Notes: generated by a model from the letters alone, not told the origin. DNA of 64,000 nt from Scilla litardierei (GCA_030789695.1 CM061142.1:159560714-159624713), one strand, 5' to 3'; numbered from the stretch's first letter, positions 23,358-33,910 are shown. Program-made: numbers and translations.

Positions 23358-25266
23358 TGATCGCTCCAAAATGTAACCTAAGAGCACAACCTAGTATGGC
23401 GCAAATGCACGGAGATAAATCCCCGGCAACGGCGCCAAAAACTTGATCGCTCCGGAATGTAACCCAAAAGTGCGACCGTGTAGTTTTACCGCAAGCGCAG
23501 GGTGTAGCGGCGAGCGGGTTATCGAACACAGGGAGGACGAATGAAAGTGCTTGCTCCAATCAACCTGGCTATTTAAGAACAGAAAAGAGAGAATTTGCCT
23601 TTGGCGATCCTGTCACAATCGTCAGACAAAGTACAGAAATATCAAATCAAATAAAGAACGTCTAGGGAATGGGGAGTCCCCGCTACTCACCGTATTTCGT
23701 CAATGTGGTTCATTGGTATCAAAATTGCTAGAATAAAATTTCGGATGAACTAGTTGCAACTGAATGTAATACCTAGCTCACGCTCTCGCGCTGTTGCCGG
23801 TCTATAGCTATCCTAGGTTCGGGTCCAATCTCTTGTAAACCCTACACTAGGCAAGCTAGCATTAGGATCAACATCATCGTTCAATCGCGCCCCGAGCCCA
23901 CTCTCGTGCAAACTCGGGCCACGACCTAGGTTGGGATAGTTCTTACTCGTCCAATCTCTTGCAAACGGGTATCGGCACGGAATTGCAATCGGAAACCCTA
24001 GTATCGGCCCAATCTCTTGCAAACCGATACTACGGAAATTCGATTCCAACCCAATTCGGATTTCTAGGGTTTCCTATCGAATTGGGATCCAATCTCTTGC
24101 AAATCCCAATCGATATGAATACCTAGCCATCCGTAGTAAATCGATCCCAATCTAACCCTAATAGCAATTCTAGCAAAATTTCTACTAATTCATCACAAAT
24201 CTGAAATTGGGCTCGTAGGGTTCATCCCCACGCCCCAAGACGTGGAGACTACTCACAATTCATAGCACAAACACAAAAATAATCAATGAAATTAACAAGA
24301 GAATTCATCACAATATTGAGATAAGCAATAAAAATAGTATTTTTAGAGGAGAGAGACACAAACCAATGGAGTTCTTCAAATAATCCAACAAAAATCAACT
24401 TTTGTCTCCTCTCCAATCACAAGAATAAAGCTAAAAAGTTAATCTAAAAAGCTGCAAAAATCTAAAAGAAAAGCTCTCTAACCTAGGGTAAAAACAGGGG
24501 TTAAATACCCCCCAAAATCGTCCAAAAAACTGTGACCAAAATGCCCATGCGCAGCCTGAAATCCGCAATTTTCGCTACAGGCAGCGCGTCGCACTCGGCC
24601 GAGTGACAAAAGTCGCTCGGCCGAGTGAGAAACCCTGTAAATTTCCAGTAAGTCTGGGTCTTCGGGGGTCTTCACTTCGGGGGTCGCTCGGCCGAGTGAG
24701 TTGTCGTCACTCGGCCGATGCTTCTTAGTACTCGGGCGGACGGCATTTGCCACTCGGCCGAGTGGGTCTTCTGAAGCTCAGGCAGACGAAAAACAGTAAG
24801 TTGGCGATTTTTGAATGGCTTCGTCTGAGCGCCACTCGGGCGGACGGGATCTCGTCACTCGGCTGATGTGGCTTCCGTCGCTCGGCCGAGTGCACGCATG
24901 AAACGTATCCGATCAGGTCGGCCGAGCGGTGTCTCGCTGGTCGGCCGTGTGACTCCTTCACTCGGCCGAGTGGGACACCAAAAATGCCCAAACAGCTTGT
25001 TTTGGCCTCCTCGTCGCTCCTGCGACGTCCTTTCTTCTTCCTCTCCTCTCCAACAGCAAAATACCCCTCGGGGAGGTCGTCGGTGACACTCTGGAGTAGG
25101 CGTATCTCGAGATCACTCCAAATCGCCCCAAATCACTTGAAATGCGACAAAAACAACAAATCGTGAAAAGCATCGCAATATCGTCGATATATCGTGAAAA
25201 ACATGATTTGGGCGATCTAAATGGCATGCAAACATGCGGGAAAAAATGTAAAATAAGGAGTGATCA
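23358..25266 (-). repeat. 3' (left) LTR of element B
   Basis: 1909 bp. In sense direction: TGATCACTCC start (25266), palindrome array (24974-24590), a weak TATTTAA at 24507-24501, and a run of short repeats (CCAATCTCTTGCAAA-type at about 24100-23825). Its last 86 bp repeats, in diverged form, the preceding LTR end including a tRNA-Asp PBS-like sequence at 23421-23437. It therefore contains two nested LTR ends (23444 and 23358). Confidence 0.92.
24590..24974. repeat. U3 palindrome array, CTCGGCCGAG family (left LTR of B)
   Basis: Six perfect CTCGGCCGAG copies, usually extended by (A/G)..TG, plus variants such as CTCGGGCGGACG, CTCGGCCGATG and GTCGGCCGTGTG in the same array. It ends about 80 bp upstream (sense) of the TATTTAA box. 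The matching array of the other LTR is at 32962-33344, where several palindromes have decayed by C-to-T or G-to-A changes. Confidence 0.85.
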
Positions 25267-25281
25267 AAATCCCCCAAGCTT
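25267..25281 (-). other. Polypurine tract of element B
   Basis: In sense orientation AGCTTGGGGGATTT directly precedes the 3' LTR, so it is the plus-strand primer. A CTCGAGGACGAG motif lies just upstream; LARD has the same pair at 53715-53756. Confidence 0.85.
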
Positions 25282-27156
25282 ACCTCTTACTCGTCCTCGA
25301 GGAAGATAAGTAAAAGGCGAACCCGGTGGATTCGGAAAACAAAAACGGCGAAAGACGAAAAAATGAAAAACGGAGAAGAATGAAAAAACGGAATAAAAAC
25401 AAAGAAGAAAGAAAGAAGCGAAGAGGGAAGCTGCTAGATCATTTTCTCAGGACGTGGGTTTCGCTTACTTATATAGCATGCACTGAATGAAGAACACATG
25501 TCAAAGAATTTTATTTCGATATCATAGTATAATAGTGCAAATAGAAATAGAAAACCCACGAACAACGATATAATCATGAAAAACGGAATAATTTTAGAAT
25601 TAACATCGTCTGAATCATTTAAAGCGGTATACAAATCGCAGATCACACACTTTTCAATTGAACGCTTTCTATGAGGAGTATAAGAATATCACACAATAGA
25701 ATAGAAAGAATAGATAAGTGTGGATTTCATGAAATGAGTGCTAGGCATAGATTTCTGGACTTCGTAAAGCTAAAAATAATCTTACCGAGTATAAAATATT
25801 ACTTAGCCTAGGTTGTCGTGCAACGTCAAGTAGTCACTCTCTCACACATCATTGGATTCCCTCCCCCCAAGCTTATCTATAAGCGTGGTGGCATAAAAAA
25901 TATTTACATCCCCATTTTTATACAGCTCCAAAAGTAATGAAAATAAATACAAAAAGAGAGAAGAAAGAGAGAACATGAGAAGGGATCTTTTATTGAGGTT
26001 CTTTCCTATTTTCTTTTCCTTTTTTTTCTTTTCTCTTTTTTTTTCTTTTTTTTTGAGACATTTGGAGCTAGGAATTAATGGCGGGGGAAATGCCATATAA
26101 TAGAATCGCTAAGGGGAGATTCACCAATGATTTAAAAATAGAGAAATGATGTTAAAGATTTGTGGAGAAAGAAATAAAGATATCTCTCGGTTCACTCTAT
26201 AAGACATGCACGACAACTTCAGCAGGGTAATCTAATCTACTCAGTTTTGATCACAAAAAAACTAAGCTAATCCAGATTTATCATAAGCTAACATCATTCA
26301 ATCATCCTGAAGTGAAATGTACAAATCATGCATATAGAAGTGATATAGGAAAAGAAATCGGTACTCCAGATATAAGCATTCAATGCGTGAATCTTGGTGT
26401 GTTTTCTGCGATAGCATACATATGAATATTCAGACTCAGCTAATAATAAAATTTCATCCATTTTCATGTGGAAAAAGGTGTGGGTTACTATCTCTAAATG
26501 CAAGGCAAGTCATAGCATATGATATCAGAAATAAAATCTAAGACATGACAAATATAGCATGCATATAGAGTAAGCTAACTCCACGTCATCATCATCACAA
26601 AAAAGTCATCTCTAGCATGAGATGAAAAAGAAATAAAGATAAAGGGGAAAATAAAACTATTTAAAATGCAGCACACAGAAAGATAAGAAAAACGTGATGC
26701 ATGGTAAAATAAAAGAAAAATGATGAAAATAAGTGTAAAAGCGGAAAATGGCGTGAAAAAACTAAGAAAAGGTGGTAAATCGAAAAAGAACGTGAGAACT
26801 CACTCCCCCAAGCTAAATGGCACAGTGTCCTCAATGTGCGAAGTGTGGCACACCGAGAGACAAGTAATGTGAGGGGTAAGTGAGGATGCATGCATGTGGA
26901 AAAAGAAAATAAAATAACAAAAGAAAAATAAGAAATAAAAATATGATGCGGACATGATGCATGCAGATATAGGAGTGATACAGATATATAGGTGTGACAC
27001 TAAAAACTCTCCCGCTCTCCCAAAAATGATATATAAATATATGATCAAAATGTGCATCCAAAAACAGTGAGGAGAGGGTGGGGTGGGCAAAAATCAACAG
27101 GACCCAGCAGAGACGGGCATCACAACGGCAAAAGGAATCGATGGCATCAAGAGTGC
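25282..27156 (-). other. 3' noncoding region of element B with internal PPT-like block
   Basis: No ORF that I support. At 26806-26842, in sense, a CATTGAGGACACTG motif is followed by TTTAGCTTGGGGGAGTG, the counterpart of the blocks at 11723 in Athila and 52437 in LARD. Long A/G- or T/C-rich low-complexity tracts fill 25300-25430, 25980-26060 and 26620-26950. Confidence 0.6.
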
Positions 27157-28225
27157 CTAAGAAGGTGGGGCTGCGTCGTCTCCGTCCTGAGGCGGAGGAG
27201 GAGGAGGTGGTGGAACAGACTGTTGAGAGGGTGTGGGTGTGGGAGTGGTAGCAGGATGGGTATGGGTAGAAGTGGGGGTGGTGACCTGCTGGGTGGGTGG
27301 GGGAACGCGGGGGAGTCGCTCCAGGACCTGGGTAAGGCAGTAGTGAATCTGCGGGAGCAGGTCGAAGCGGCCAGCCATCGCGGAGACGGTGGAGGACAGG
27401 GTCCTAAGGTCGCCTCTGAGGCCACTCACCGCCCCCTCGAGAGCACGAATGCTCTGAAGTACAGTGTCAGGGGGAGGTGGTGCAGAGGGACGCACCGGTC
27501 TGTGCTGTGCAGGTCGGGGCTGGCGTACTCGGGTCGCGTAGGTGATGGGCTCAGCAGGGAGGGGAACGAAAGGTGCTGCGCTCGCAAAAGTGGGCCTGGC
27601 CTGAGTGTGAGGCTGGGCAGGACGGTAAGAAGTGGAGGCAGCAGCAATGAAAGAGGAGTGCAAAAGTGGCGACGCGGCGGCCAGAGATGTCAGTGACACA
27701 GAAGTGTGGACAGACGCCACGACACTCTCAGAGAATACAGCAGCGGTGGAGACAGAGGTGGATACTACGGTCTCTATGGCAGTGGTAAAAGAGGGCTCTC
27801 CACACTCAACTATAGTCGGCTGGTGCTCGGGTGGGGCAGAGGAAACGGGCTCGGCAGACAGAGGGCCAGTGGTGGTGGTGGCAGGCGTGGAAGCAGTGTA
27901 GGTGGGCTCAGCTAGGGTACTCCTGACACCGACAGAAGTGTGGACAGAGGTGTCGGGAGCAGTAGAAATATCAGGGATAGGCTGAGGGGCCACGGGGTCG
28001 ACAGGGGCAGCAGGCTCAGTAGGTGCAACAGGGTCTGCGGGGGCAGCGTGGGCGGCGTGGGCGAGGGCAGCGGGCGAGGGAATGCGAAGGGTCGGGGGCT
28101 GCGATTTGTTTCGTTTTGAAAAATGAGCCCGACCCTCGCCCCTATTTATAGCAAAAGTTACGACTCGGCTGAGTGATTGGGTCGCTCGGCCGAGTGAACT
28201 TTTAAGAAAAATTCCTCCCCGCTAC
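27157..28225 (-). CDS. 3' ORF of element B, no conventional ATG
   Basis: A frame open from about 28225 to the stop at 27157. It encodes a protein rich in Ala, Pro, Thr, Ser and Val, with a Lys/Arg-containing start (KRNKSQPPTLRIPSP near 28120), a low-complexity middle, a short leucine-heptad coil near the C-terminus (LRTLSSTVSAMAGRFDLLP) and a proline run before the end. It sits where env-like ORFs occur in Athila relatives, but I see no signal peptide or membrane span, so no envelope role is claimed. No ATG exists in the first three quarters; a GTG is at 27993. Either the start codon was lost or the true start is non-AUG. Confidence 0.5.
28143..28150 (-). promoter_or_regulatory. Internal TATA box of element B
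   Basis: In sense orientation TATAAATAGGGG lies 11 bp downstream of the internal palindrome array (28491-28161) and just upstream of the 3' ORF. The consensus match and position suggest a core promoter for a subgenomic 3' transcript. Confidence 0.55.
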
Positions 28226-28491
28226 GCTTCGACCGAGTGGCGTTGCCACCCTCGGCCGAGTGGAGTAAGTCCATTCGGCCGAGTGGCTCAAGCTTCTCGG
28301 CAAGACTCGCCCTAGGAGCGTATCAGTTTTACTCGACCGAGTGAATATATATACTCGGCCGAGTAGCAGTTATACTGAAATCAGGAAAAGAAACAGAGAG
28401 TTGGGTACATCAGACTTCCCTCGTTCGTGAGCGGCTCGGCCGGACGAACTTGTGTGCTCGGCCGAGTGATTAGTATGCTCGGCCGAGTGAG
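28161..28491. repeat. Internal palindrome array of element B, CTCGGCCGAG family
   Basis: Five perfect CTCGGCCGAG copies with variants (TTCGGCCGAGTGG, CTCGACCGAG, CTCGGCCGGACG) in 330 bp, between pol and the 3' ORF. It is the same palindrome as in this element's LTR U3, but the surrounding sequence is different, so it is not a simple LTR copy. Confidence 0.85.
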
Positions 28492-28817
28492 CCTTGTTTT
28501 CTGCTGTTTGTCTTCGTTTGGGCTTTAAACTCCGTTTTTCTTCCTCCAGTCGATTTCATCTTCCTCTTAAGCATCGAGCGCCTTCCTGGGGCGCTCCTCG
28601 TTGCCTTGTGCATCCTCCTAATGACGGGTACCTAGTTCTCCTCTCCTGTCAGAAAAAATAGGACCCGTTATCACGAGATTTTTGGGCGAACGACTCAAAA
28701 CACTAAAAATTTCTAAAACAAAAATAAAAGAAAAGTGAAAATAAAGCAATAACCGTCGGGTTGCCTCCTGACAAGCGCTCGTTTAAGGTCGTGAGCTCGA
28801 CCCCCTATGATTTCCAA
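28492..28817 (-). other. Post-pol segment of element B marking the pol deletion
   Basis: Noncoding. Contains the sense motif AGCGCTTGTCAGGAGGCAACCC (28782-28760 region), which in Athila-type elements I recognise downstream of integrase. Here it lies only about 40 bp beyond the PR ORF stop, so RT, RNase H and INT are deleted. Confidence 0.6.
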
Positions 28818-30035
28818 TTAATGCGGGATGTTTGGTGCATATGGGATGCACACGTCAAACTTTCCGGGGAGAACGCTTGGGTTCGGAAGTTGAGGCGGCG
28901 TGTTCTCCCTCGGTGGTCTCCCATCTCGAATAGTGTTGGGGGGAGGCTCCCCCAAGCTAGCGTTTGCTCCGGTCCTCGGCTTCACCGGTGACGCCGATTT
29001 CCGTATCGGCAGAGCTTTCTTCGAAGACTTCAATTTCGAGAGCTTGCAGAGCTCTTGAATCCTTGCGACATTAGCGTCACCTTCGTCAATCTCAACGGAG
29101 AAGTCGGGGGATTCGTTCATCTTTCCTTCGTGGTCCAAATCCGGGCCTTCTCCGAAATCTTCTTTGAATAGAGCGCCAATGGAATGAGGGATCGCCTCTT
29201 CGATTACCTCATCAAGGAGGTCCATATAGTCTAGCTCCTCGTAGTAAGGCATGTGTTTCATAGCCTTAAGAATGTGAAGCTCCACCTCGATGTTGCCGAC
29301 GTTCAATGTTAGGGTACCTTCTCGCACGTCGACAATGACTCCGGCGGTGGCGAGGAACGGGCGTCCAAGTATCAATGACGTATCTCCCTCCTCCTTAACG
29401 TCCATGATCACGAAGTCACATGGCAAGCATATTCCCCCCGGGACTTGTAGCGGGATATCCTCTGCAATCCCTACCAGCCTTGTGATTCGCCCATCGGCTA
29501 GTTGTATCCGCATGTCGGTAGGCTTCAATTTTGTCCTGGTGTTTAGCCTTTGAAACATAGAGAGAGGCATGAGGCTAACACTAGCCCCTAGGTCCACCAA
29601 TGCCTTTTGAAGAGGGACGCCGCCCAAGGTGCAAGGAATCCGAAAACTCCCCGGGTCTTTGAATTTAGCTGGCTCCATATCTCTCTTGGTGAACCAAGAG
29701 CCCTCCTCGGCGAGCATAATTTTCTCCTTCCTCTTTCTCCCCGAAATCAAATCCTTTAAAAATTTTGCGTATGTCGGGATCTCAACAATAGCATCAAGGA
29801 AGGGAATATTGAGGCTTACCCCTCTCAAATATTCGAGAAACTTCGCTAGTCGCTTCTCCATCTTCGCTCTAGCAAGCCTCTGAGGGAATGGTACCGGTGG
29901 CATGAAACGCCTCTCTTCAAGCAATTGCTCCGCTCTAGATTTCTCCTTTTCTTGCGGCTCTTTCTCCCTCTCAACTTCAACTACCGGCTCAATTGGCTCT
30001 ACACTTTCCTCCACGGGCTCCTCGGTAGGAATCAT
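28818..30035 (-). CDS. pol: Protease ORF of element B
   Basis: 405 aa. An acidic N-terminal linker (residues 1-40, Glu/Val/Pro-rich) is followed by a segment with VPFPQRLARAKMEKRLAKF. The retropepsin domain is at about 125-250, with the catalytic segment ALVDLGASVSLMP (Asp-Leu-Gly-Ala, the Athila-type variant of Asp-Ser/Thr-Gly) and LILGRPFLATAG. The C-terminal part is acidic and then Lys/Pro-rich, and stops where RT should begin. The ATG overlaps the gag stop as ATGA (30035-30032). It would process Gag, and since no RT follows it is a PR-only product. Confidence 0.85.
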   Translation of the reverse strand: MIPTEEPVEESVEPIEPVVEVEREKEPQEKEKSRAEQLLEERRFMPPVPFPQRLARAKMEKRLAKFLEYLRGVSLNIPFLDAIVEIPTYAKFLKDLISGRKRKEKIMLAEEGSWFTKRDMEPAKFKDPGSFRIPCTLGGVPLQKALVDLGASVSLMPLSMFQRLNTRTKLKPTDMRIQLADGRITRLVGIAEDIPLQVPGGICLPCDFVIMDVKEEGDTSLILGRPFLATAGVIVDVREGTLTLNVGNIEVELHILKAMKHMPYYEELDYMDLLDEVIEEAIPHSIGALFKEDFGEGPDLDHEGKMNESPDFSVEIDEGDANVARIQELCKLSKLKSSKKALPIRKSASPVKPRTGANASLGEPPPNTIRDGRPPRENTPPQLPNPSVLPGKFDVCIPYAPNIPH

Positions 30036-31600
30036 GGCGGGGTGGTATCCTTCCCACCTCTAGTAGTAACGGCAACCACGGCATTGATGTGGCCGGTGGC
30101 ACCCCGTGGGTTTTGCTCGGGTTGAGCCAGCAATTGTTGAGTATTCCGATTGAGCAACACCAATTGCTCCGAGATTTGTGCCACAACGGTTGTAAGGGAG
30201 TCTTGGCCCGCCTTCAAGGAAGCATTGACCTTCTTTTGCTCGACCATGAACTCCTCCACTCTAGCTTCGAAGTCAGATCGTTGTTGAGCTTGTGGAGGGT
30301 TTTGATTTCTCCACCCTTGATTGTATCCGGGCGGCCTATAGGGTGGAACTTGTTGCTTCGGTTGGAAATTTTGTTGTGGAGGCCCCCTCGGCGGATTGTG
30401 TTGTTGTTGGGGTGGCGGTGGTGGCCGAGCTTGTTGAGGTGGTTGTTGCGGCGGGTTCAAAGCTCCTTCATTGTTAGCATAAGAGAAACCGGGATGATTT
30501 CTTGTGGCCGGATTGGCCCAATATCCTTGGTTCCCCGCGACATATTGTACTTGCTCCAAGGATCCTTCTCCTTGCTCTCCTCCCAAATACATGGCTTGAG
30601 ATTGGTCTTGCCAATCACACATTTGGTTCGTTGGTGCGGAGGTGGAAGGGGTTCCTTGGGGCTCCGTGATAAACTTCTCCAGTCTCTCCACTACCTTGTG
30701 GAGAGAATCAAACTTGCTTGTAAGCTCCGCTACGGCCTTCGCCTCATAAATGCTAGTTGGCTTCAAGGAGGACGTAGAGTGTCCTCGCTCGTCGCCCCAT
30801 TGTTGATTGTTTGAGGCCATCTCCTCAATTAGGGCCGTAGCTTCTTCGGGAGTCTTTGATAAGATAGCACCATTTGCCGCGGCATCAATAATTTGCTTGG
30901 TCCCTGGTTGGAGACCATTGTAGAAGCTATGAACTAGCTCCCAATCTTCAATGCTATGGTGCGGGCATTGATGCTGTAGATCTTTGAAACTCTCCCAAGC
31001 CTCGTAGAGCGTCTCTTGGGGTCCTTGCTTGAAGGACATAAGAGCGCTCCGAATCTTTACCGTTTTGGAGGGCGGATAGAACTTGTCAATGAATGCACTC
31101 GCCAACTCATCCCAAGTGGTAAAGACTCCCTCAGCTTGCGTCCTCAACCAATAAAGTGCTTTGTCCTTTACTGTGAAGGGGAAGAGGCGCAGTCTGACGG
31201 CATCGATGGAGACCCCCGTCATCTGAAATGTGGCGCACTTCGACAAAAATAGCTGGATGTGGTAGTGGGGATTTTCATGGGCATTCCCATGAAATGGATC
31301 CTGCTGCATCAGAACCACTAGTCCAGTCTTCAGCTCAAAGTTCTTGTCAGCCGCCAACTCCGGCATGGCAATGGATGAGGTCGTAGAAGAGGTCTTAGGC
31401 CGGAGCCTATCTCGAATAGAGATAATCCTCGCCATTCTTGCCGCTAATTGTTCCACAGTTTTCGGGTTGGTCAAAAACCTCCCTTCCTGATCTTGTCTCT
31501 TCTCCGCTCTGATTCTCCGCGCAGTACGCTCAATCTCGGGATCAAATAATATAGCTTCAGGGTCCGCCGTAGATCTCGTGTACATGCAATGGGAAAACAA
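30032..31600 (-). CDS. gag: Gag of element B, intact
   Basis: 522 aa. The N-terminal basic region (about 1-60) contains FDPEIERTARRIRAEKR. The capsid core is at about 115-265 (RLRLFPFTVKDKALYW, FIDKFYPPSKT and FYNGLQPGTKQIIDAAANG segments). A Gln/Pro/Gly-rich tail (about 365-450) and a C-terminal coil (VNASLKAGQDSLTT) follow. I see no CCHC zinc knuckle, unlike Athila gag and LARD. The start is the first ATG after the PBS/leader (31705-31601). The stop TGA overlaps the PR start. The intact frame suits a trans-mobilised element that still makes particles. Confidence 0.88.
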   Translation of the reverse strand: MFSHCMYTRSTADPEAILFDPEIERTARRIRAEKRQDQEGRFLTNPKTVEQLAARMARIISIRDRLRPKTSSTTSSIAMPELAADKNFELKTGLVVLMQQDPFHGNAHENPHYHIQLFLSKCATFQMTGVSIDAVRLRLFPFTVKDKALYWLRTQAEGVFTTWDELASAFIDKFYPPSKTVKIRSALMSFKQGPQETLYEAWESFKDLQHQCPHHSIEDWELVHSFYNGLQPGTKQIIDAAANGAILSKTPEEATALIEEMASNNQQWGDERGHSTSSLKPTSIYEAKAVAELTSKFDSLHKVVERLEKFITEPQGTPSTSAPTNQMCDWQDQSQAMYLGGEQGEGSLEQVQYVAGNQGYWANPATRNHPGFSYANNEGALNPPQQPPQQARPPPPPQQQHNPPRGPPQQNFQPKQQVPPYRPPGYNQGWRNQNPPQAQQRSDFEARVEEFMVEQKKVNASLKAGQDSLTTVVAQISEQLVLLNRNTQQLLAQPEQNPRGATGHINAVVAVTTRGGKDTTPP

Positions 31601-31704
31601 AGTTTCAAATAAATGATTAGCACAATGGAAGGGTCAGGTAAAAAAATGAAATAAAAACAAAAAGAAAGAAATAGCTAGGGTGGTAAGATCAAACGCAATA
31701 CGCC

Positions 31705-31722
31705 TCCCCGGGAACGGTGCCA
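31705..31722 (-). other. Functional primer-binding site of element B
   Basis: In sense TGGCACCGTTCCCGGGGA, a few bases inside the 5' LTR end; matches the tRNA-Asp 3' complement with two changes. The PBS-like copy inside the LTR (31792-31808 region) matches about as well (one change), so two candidate priming sites lie 86 bp apart. Confidence 0.8.
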
Positions 31723-31728
31723 AAAACT

Positions 31729-33638
31729 TGATCGCTCCAAAATGTAACCTAAGAGCACAACCTAGTATGGCGCAAATGCATGGAGATAAATCCCCGGCAA
31801 TGGCGCCAAAAACTTGATCGCTCCGGAATGTAACCCAAAAGTGCGACCGTGTAGTTTTACCGCAAGCGCACGGTGTAGCGGCGAGCGGGTTATCGAACAC
31901 AGGGAGGACGAATGAAAGTGCTTGCTCCAATCAACCTGGCTATTTAAGAACAGAAAAGAGAGAATTTTCCTTTGGCGATCCTGTCACAATCGTCAGACAA
32001 AGTACGGAAATATCAAATCAAATAAAGAACGTCTAGGGAATGGGGAGTCCCCGCTACTCACCGTATTTCGTCAATGTGGTTCGTTAGTATCAAAATTGCT
32101 AGAATAAAATTTCGGATGAACTAGTTGCAACTGAATGTAATACCTAGCTCACGCTCTTGCGCTGTTGCCGGTCTATAGCTATCCTAGGTTCGGGTCCAAT
32201 CTCTTGCAAACCCTACACTAGGCAAGCTAGCATTAGGATCAACATCATCGTTCAATCGCGCCCCGAGCCCACTCTCGTGCAAACTCGGGCCACGACCTAG
32301 GTTGGGATAGTTCTTACCCGTCCAATCTATTGCAAACGGGTATCGGCACGGAATTGCAACCAGAAACCCTAGTATCGGCCCAATCTCTTGCAAACCGATA
32401 CTACGGAAATTCGATTCCAACCCAATTCGGATTTCTAGGGTTTCCTATCGAATTGGGATCCAATCTCTTGCAAATCCCAATCGATATGAATACCTAGCCA
32501 TCCGTAGTAAATCGATCCCAATCTAACCCTAATAGCAATTCTAGCAAAATTTCTACTAATTCATCACAAATCTGAAATTGGGCTCGTAGGGTTCATCCCC
32601 ACGCCCCAAGACGTGGAGACTACTCACAATTCATAGCACAAACACAAAAATAATCAATGAAATTAACAAGAGAATTCATCACAATATTGAGATAAGCAAT
32701 AAAAATAGTATTTTTAGAGGAGAGAGACACAAACCAATGGAGTTCTTCAAATAATCCAACAAAAATCAACTTTTGTCTCCTCTCCAATCATAAGAATAAA
32801 TCTAAAAAGTTAATCTAAAAAGATGCAAAAATCTAAAAGAAAAGCTATCTAACCTAGGGTAAAAACAGGGGTTAAATACCCCCCAAAATCGTCCAAAAAA
32901 CTGTGACCAAAATACCCATGCGCAGCCTGAAATCCGCAATTTTCGCTACAGGCAGCGCGTCGCACTCGGCCAAGTGACAAAATTCGCTCAGCCGAGTGAG
33001 AAACCCTGTAAATTTCCAGTAAGTCTGGGTCTTCGGGGGTCTTCACTTCGGGGGTCGCTCGGCCGAGTGAGTTGTCGTCACTCGGCCGATGCTTCTTAGT
33101 ACTCGGGCGGACGGCATTTGCCACTCGGTCGAGTGGGTCTTCTGAAGCTCAGGCAGATGAAAAACAGTAAGTTGGCGATTTTTGAATGGCTTCGTCTGAG
33201 CACCACTCGGGCGGACGGGATCTCGTCACTCGGCCGATGTGGCTTCCGTCGCTCGGTCGAGTGGACGCATGAAACGTATCCGATCAGGTCGGCCGAGCGG
33301 TGTCTCGCTGGTCGGCCGTGTGACTCCTTCACTCGGCCGAGTGGGACACCAAAAATGCCCAAACAGCTCGTTTTGGCCTCCTCGTCGCTCCTGCGACGTC
33401 CTTTCTTCTTCCTCTCCTCTCCAACAGCAAAATACCCCTCGGGGAGGTCGTCGGTGACACTCTGGAGTAGGCGTATCTCGAGATCACTCCAAATCGCCCA
33501 AAATCACCTGAAATGCGACAAAAACAACAAATCGTGAAAAGCATCGCAATATCGTCGATATATCGTGAAAAACATGATTTGGGCGATCTAAATGGCATGC
33601 AAACATGCGGGAAAAAAGTGTAAAATAAGGAGTGATCA
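31729..33638 (-). repeat. 5' (right) LTR of element B
   Basis: 1910 bp, the partner of 23358-25266. It has the same nested 86-bp end (second TGATCGCTCC at 31815) and palindrome array at 32962-33344. It is followed on the right by ACTTA (33639-33643), the target duplication, and the rest of the SIRE LTR. Confidence 0.92.
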
Positions 33639-33910
33639 ACTTACAATCACCTAATCCTTGAAGTAGAACTTGAAGGAGAGTGTGTTGTGTGTTGAATGAC
33701 TCTTTTGAATAGAGGAAAGCCCTTTCTCTTGACTGCATTAAATGCTTAGAAGATTTCTCTTTGGTTCTAGGTTGGAGAGCATGAGATGAAAGATAGGAAT
33801 TCTAGGGCTTTTGGATTTTGAGAGCATAGATCAATGAAGATTGAAAGCTTGAAAGGTTGAGCTGATGAGTATCAAGGGAGTCGGCCTCTCAATGGAACAG
33901 TATAGTCTGG

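Larger units (their letters stand above)
23358..33638 (-). mobile_element. Element B: Athila-like gypsy with gag and PR, lacking RT-RNaseH-INT
   Basis: A 10.3-kb minus-strand element with LTRs at 31729-33638 and 23358-25266, a perfect ACTTA target duplication, PBS, intact gag, intact PR ORF, a 3' ORF, and a PPT. Sequence past the PR ORF goes directly to the post-pol motif (AGCGCTTGTCAGGAGGCAACCC near 28760-28782), so the whole RT-RNaseH-INT segment is missing. It must depend on a relative for reverse transcription. LTR differences are about 32 in 1910 bp by eye. LTR ends are inverted (TGATCACTCC in sense, GGAGCGATCA at the other end). Confidence 0.93.

Noticed and set aside
24590..24974. CRISPR-like array
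   Set aside because: The recurring units are short palindromes in both orientations with irregular spacing, in a plant retrotransposon LTR; no uniform spacers or cas genes.
27052..27696. Plus-strand 214-codon Gly/Arg-rich ORF
   Set aside because: Antisense shadow of the Pro/Ala-rich 3' ORF of element B.
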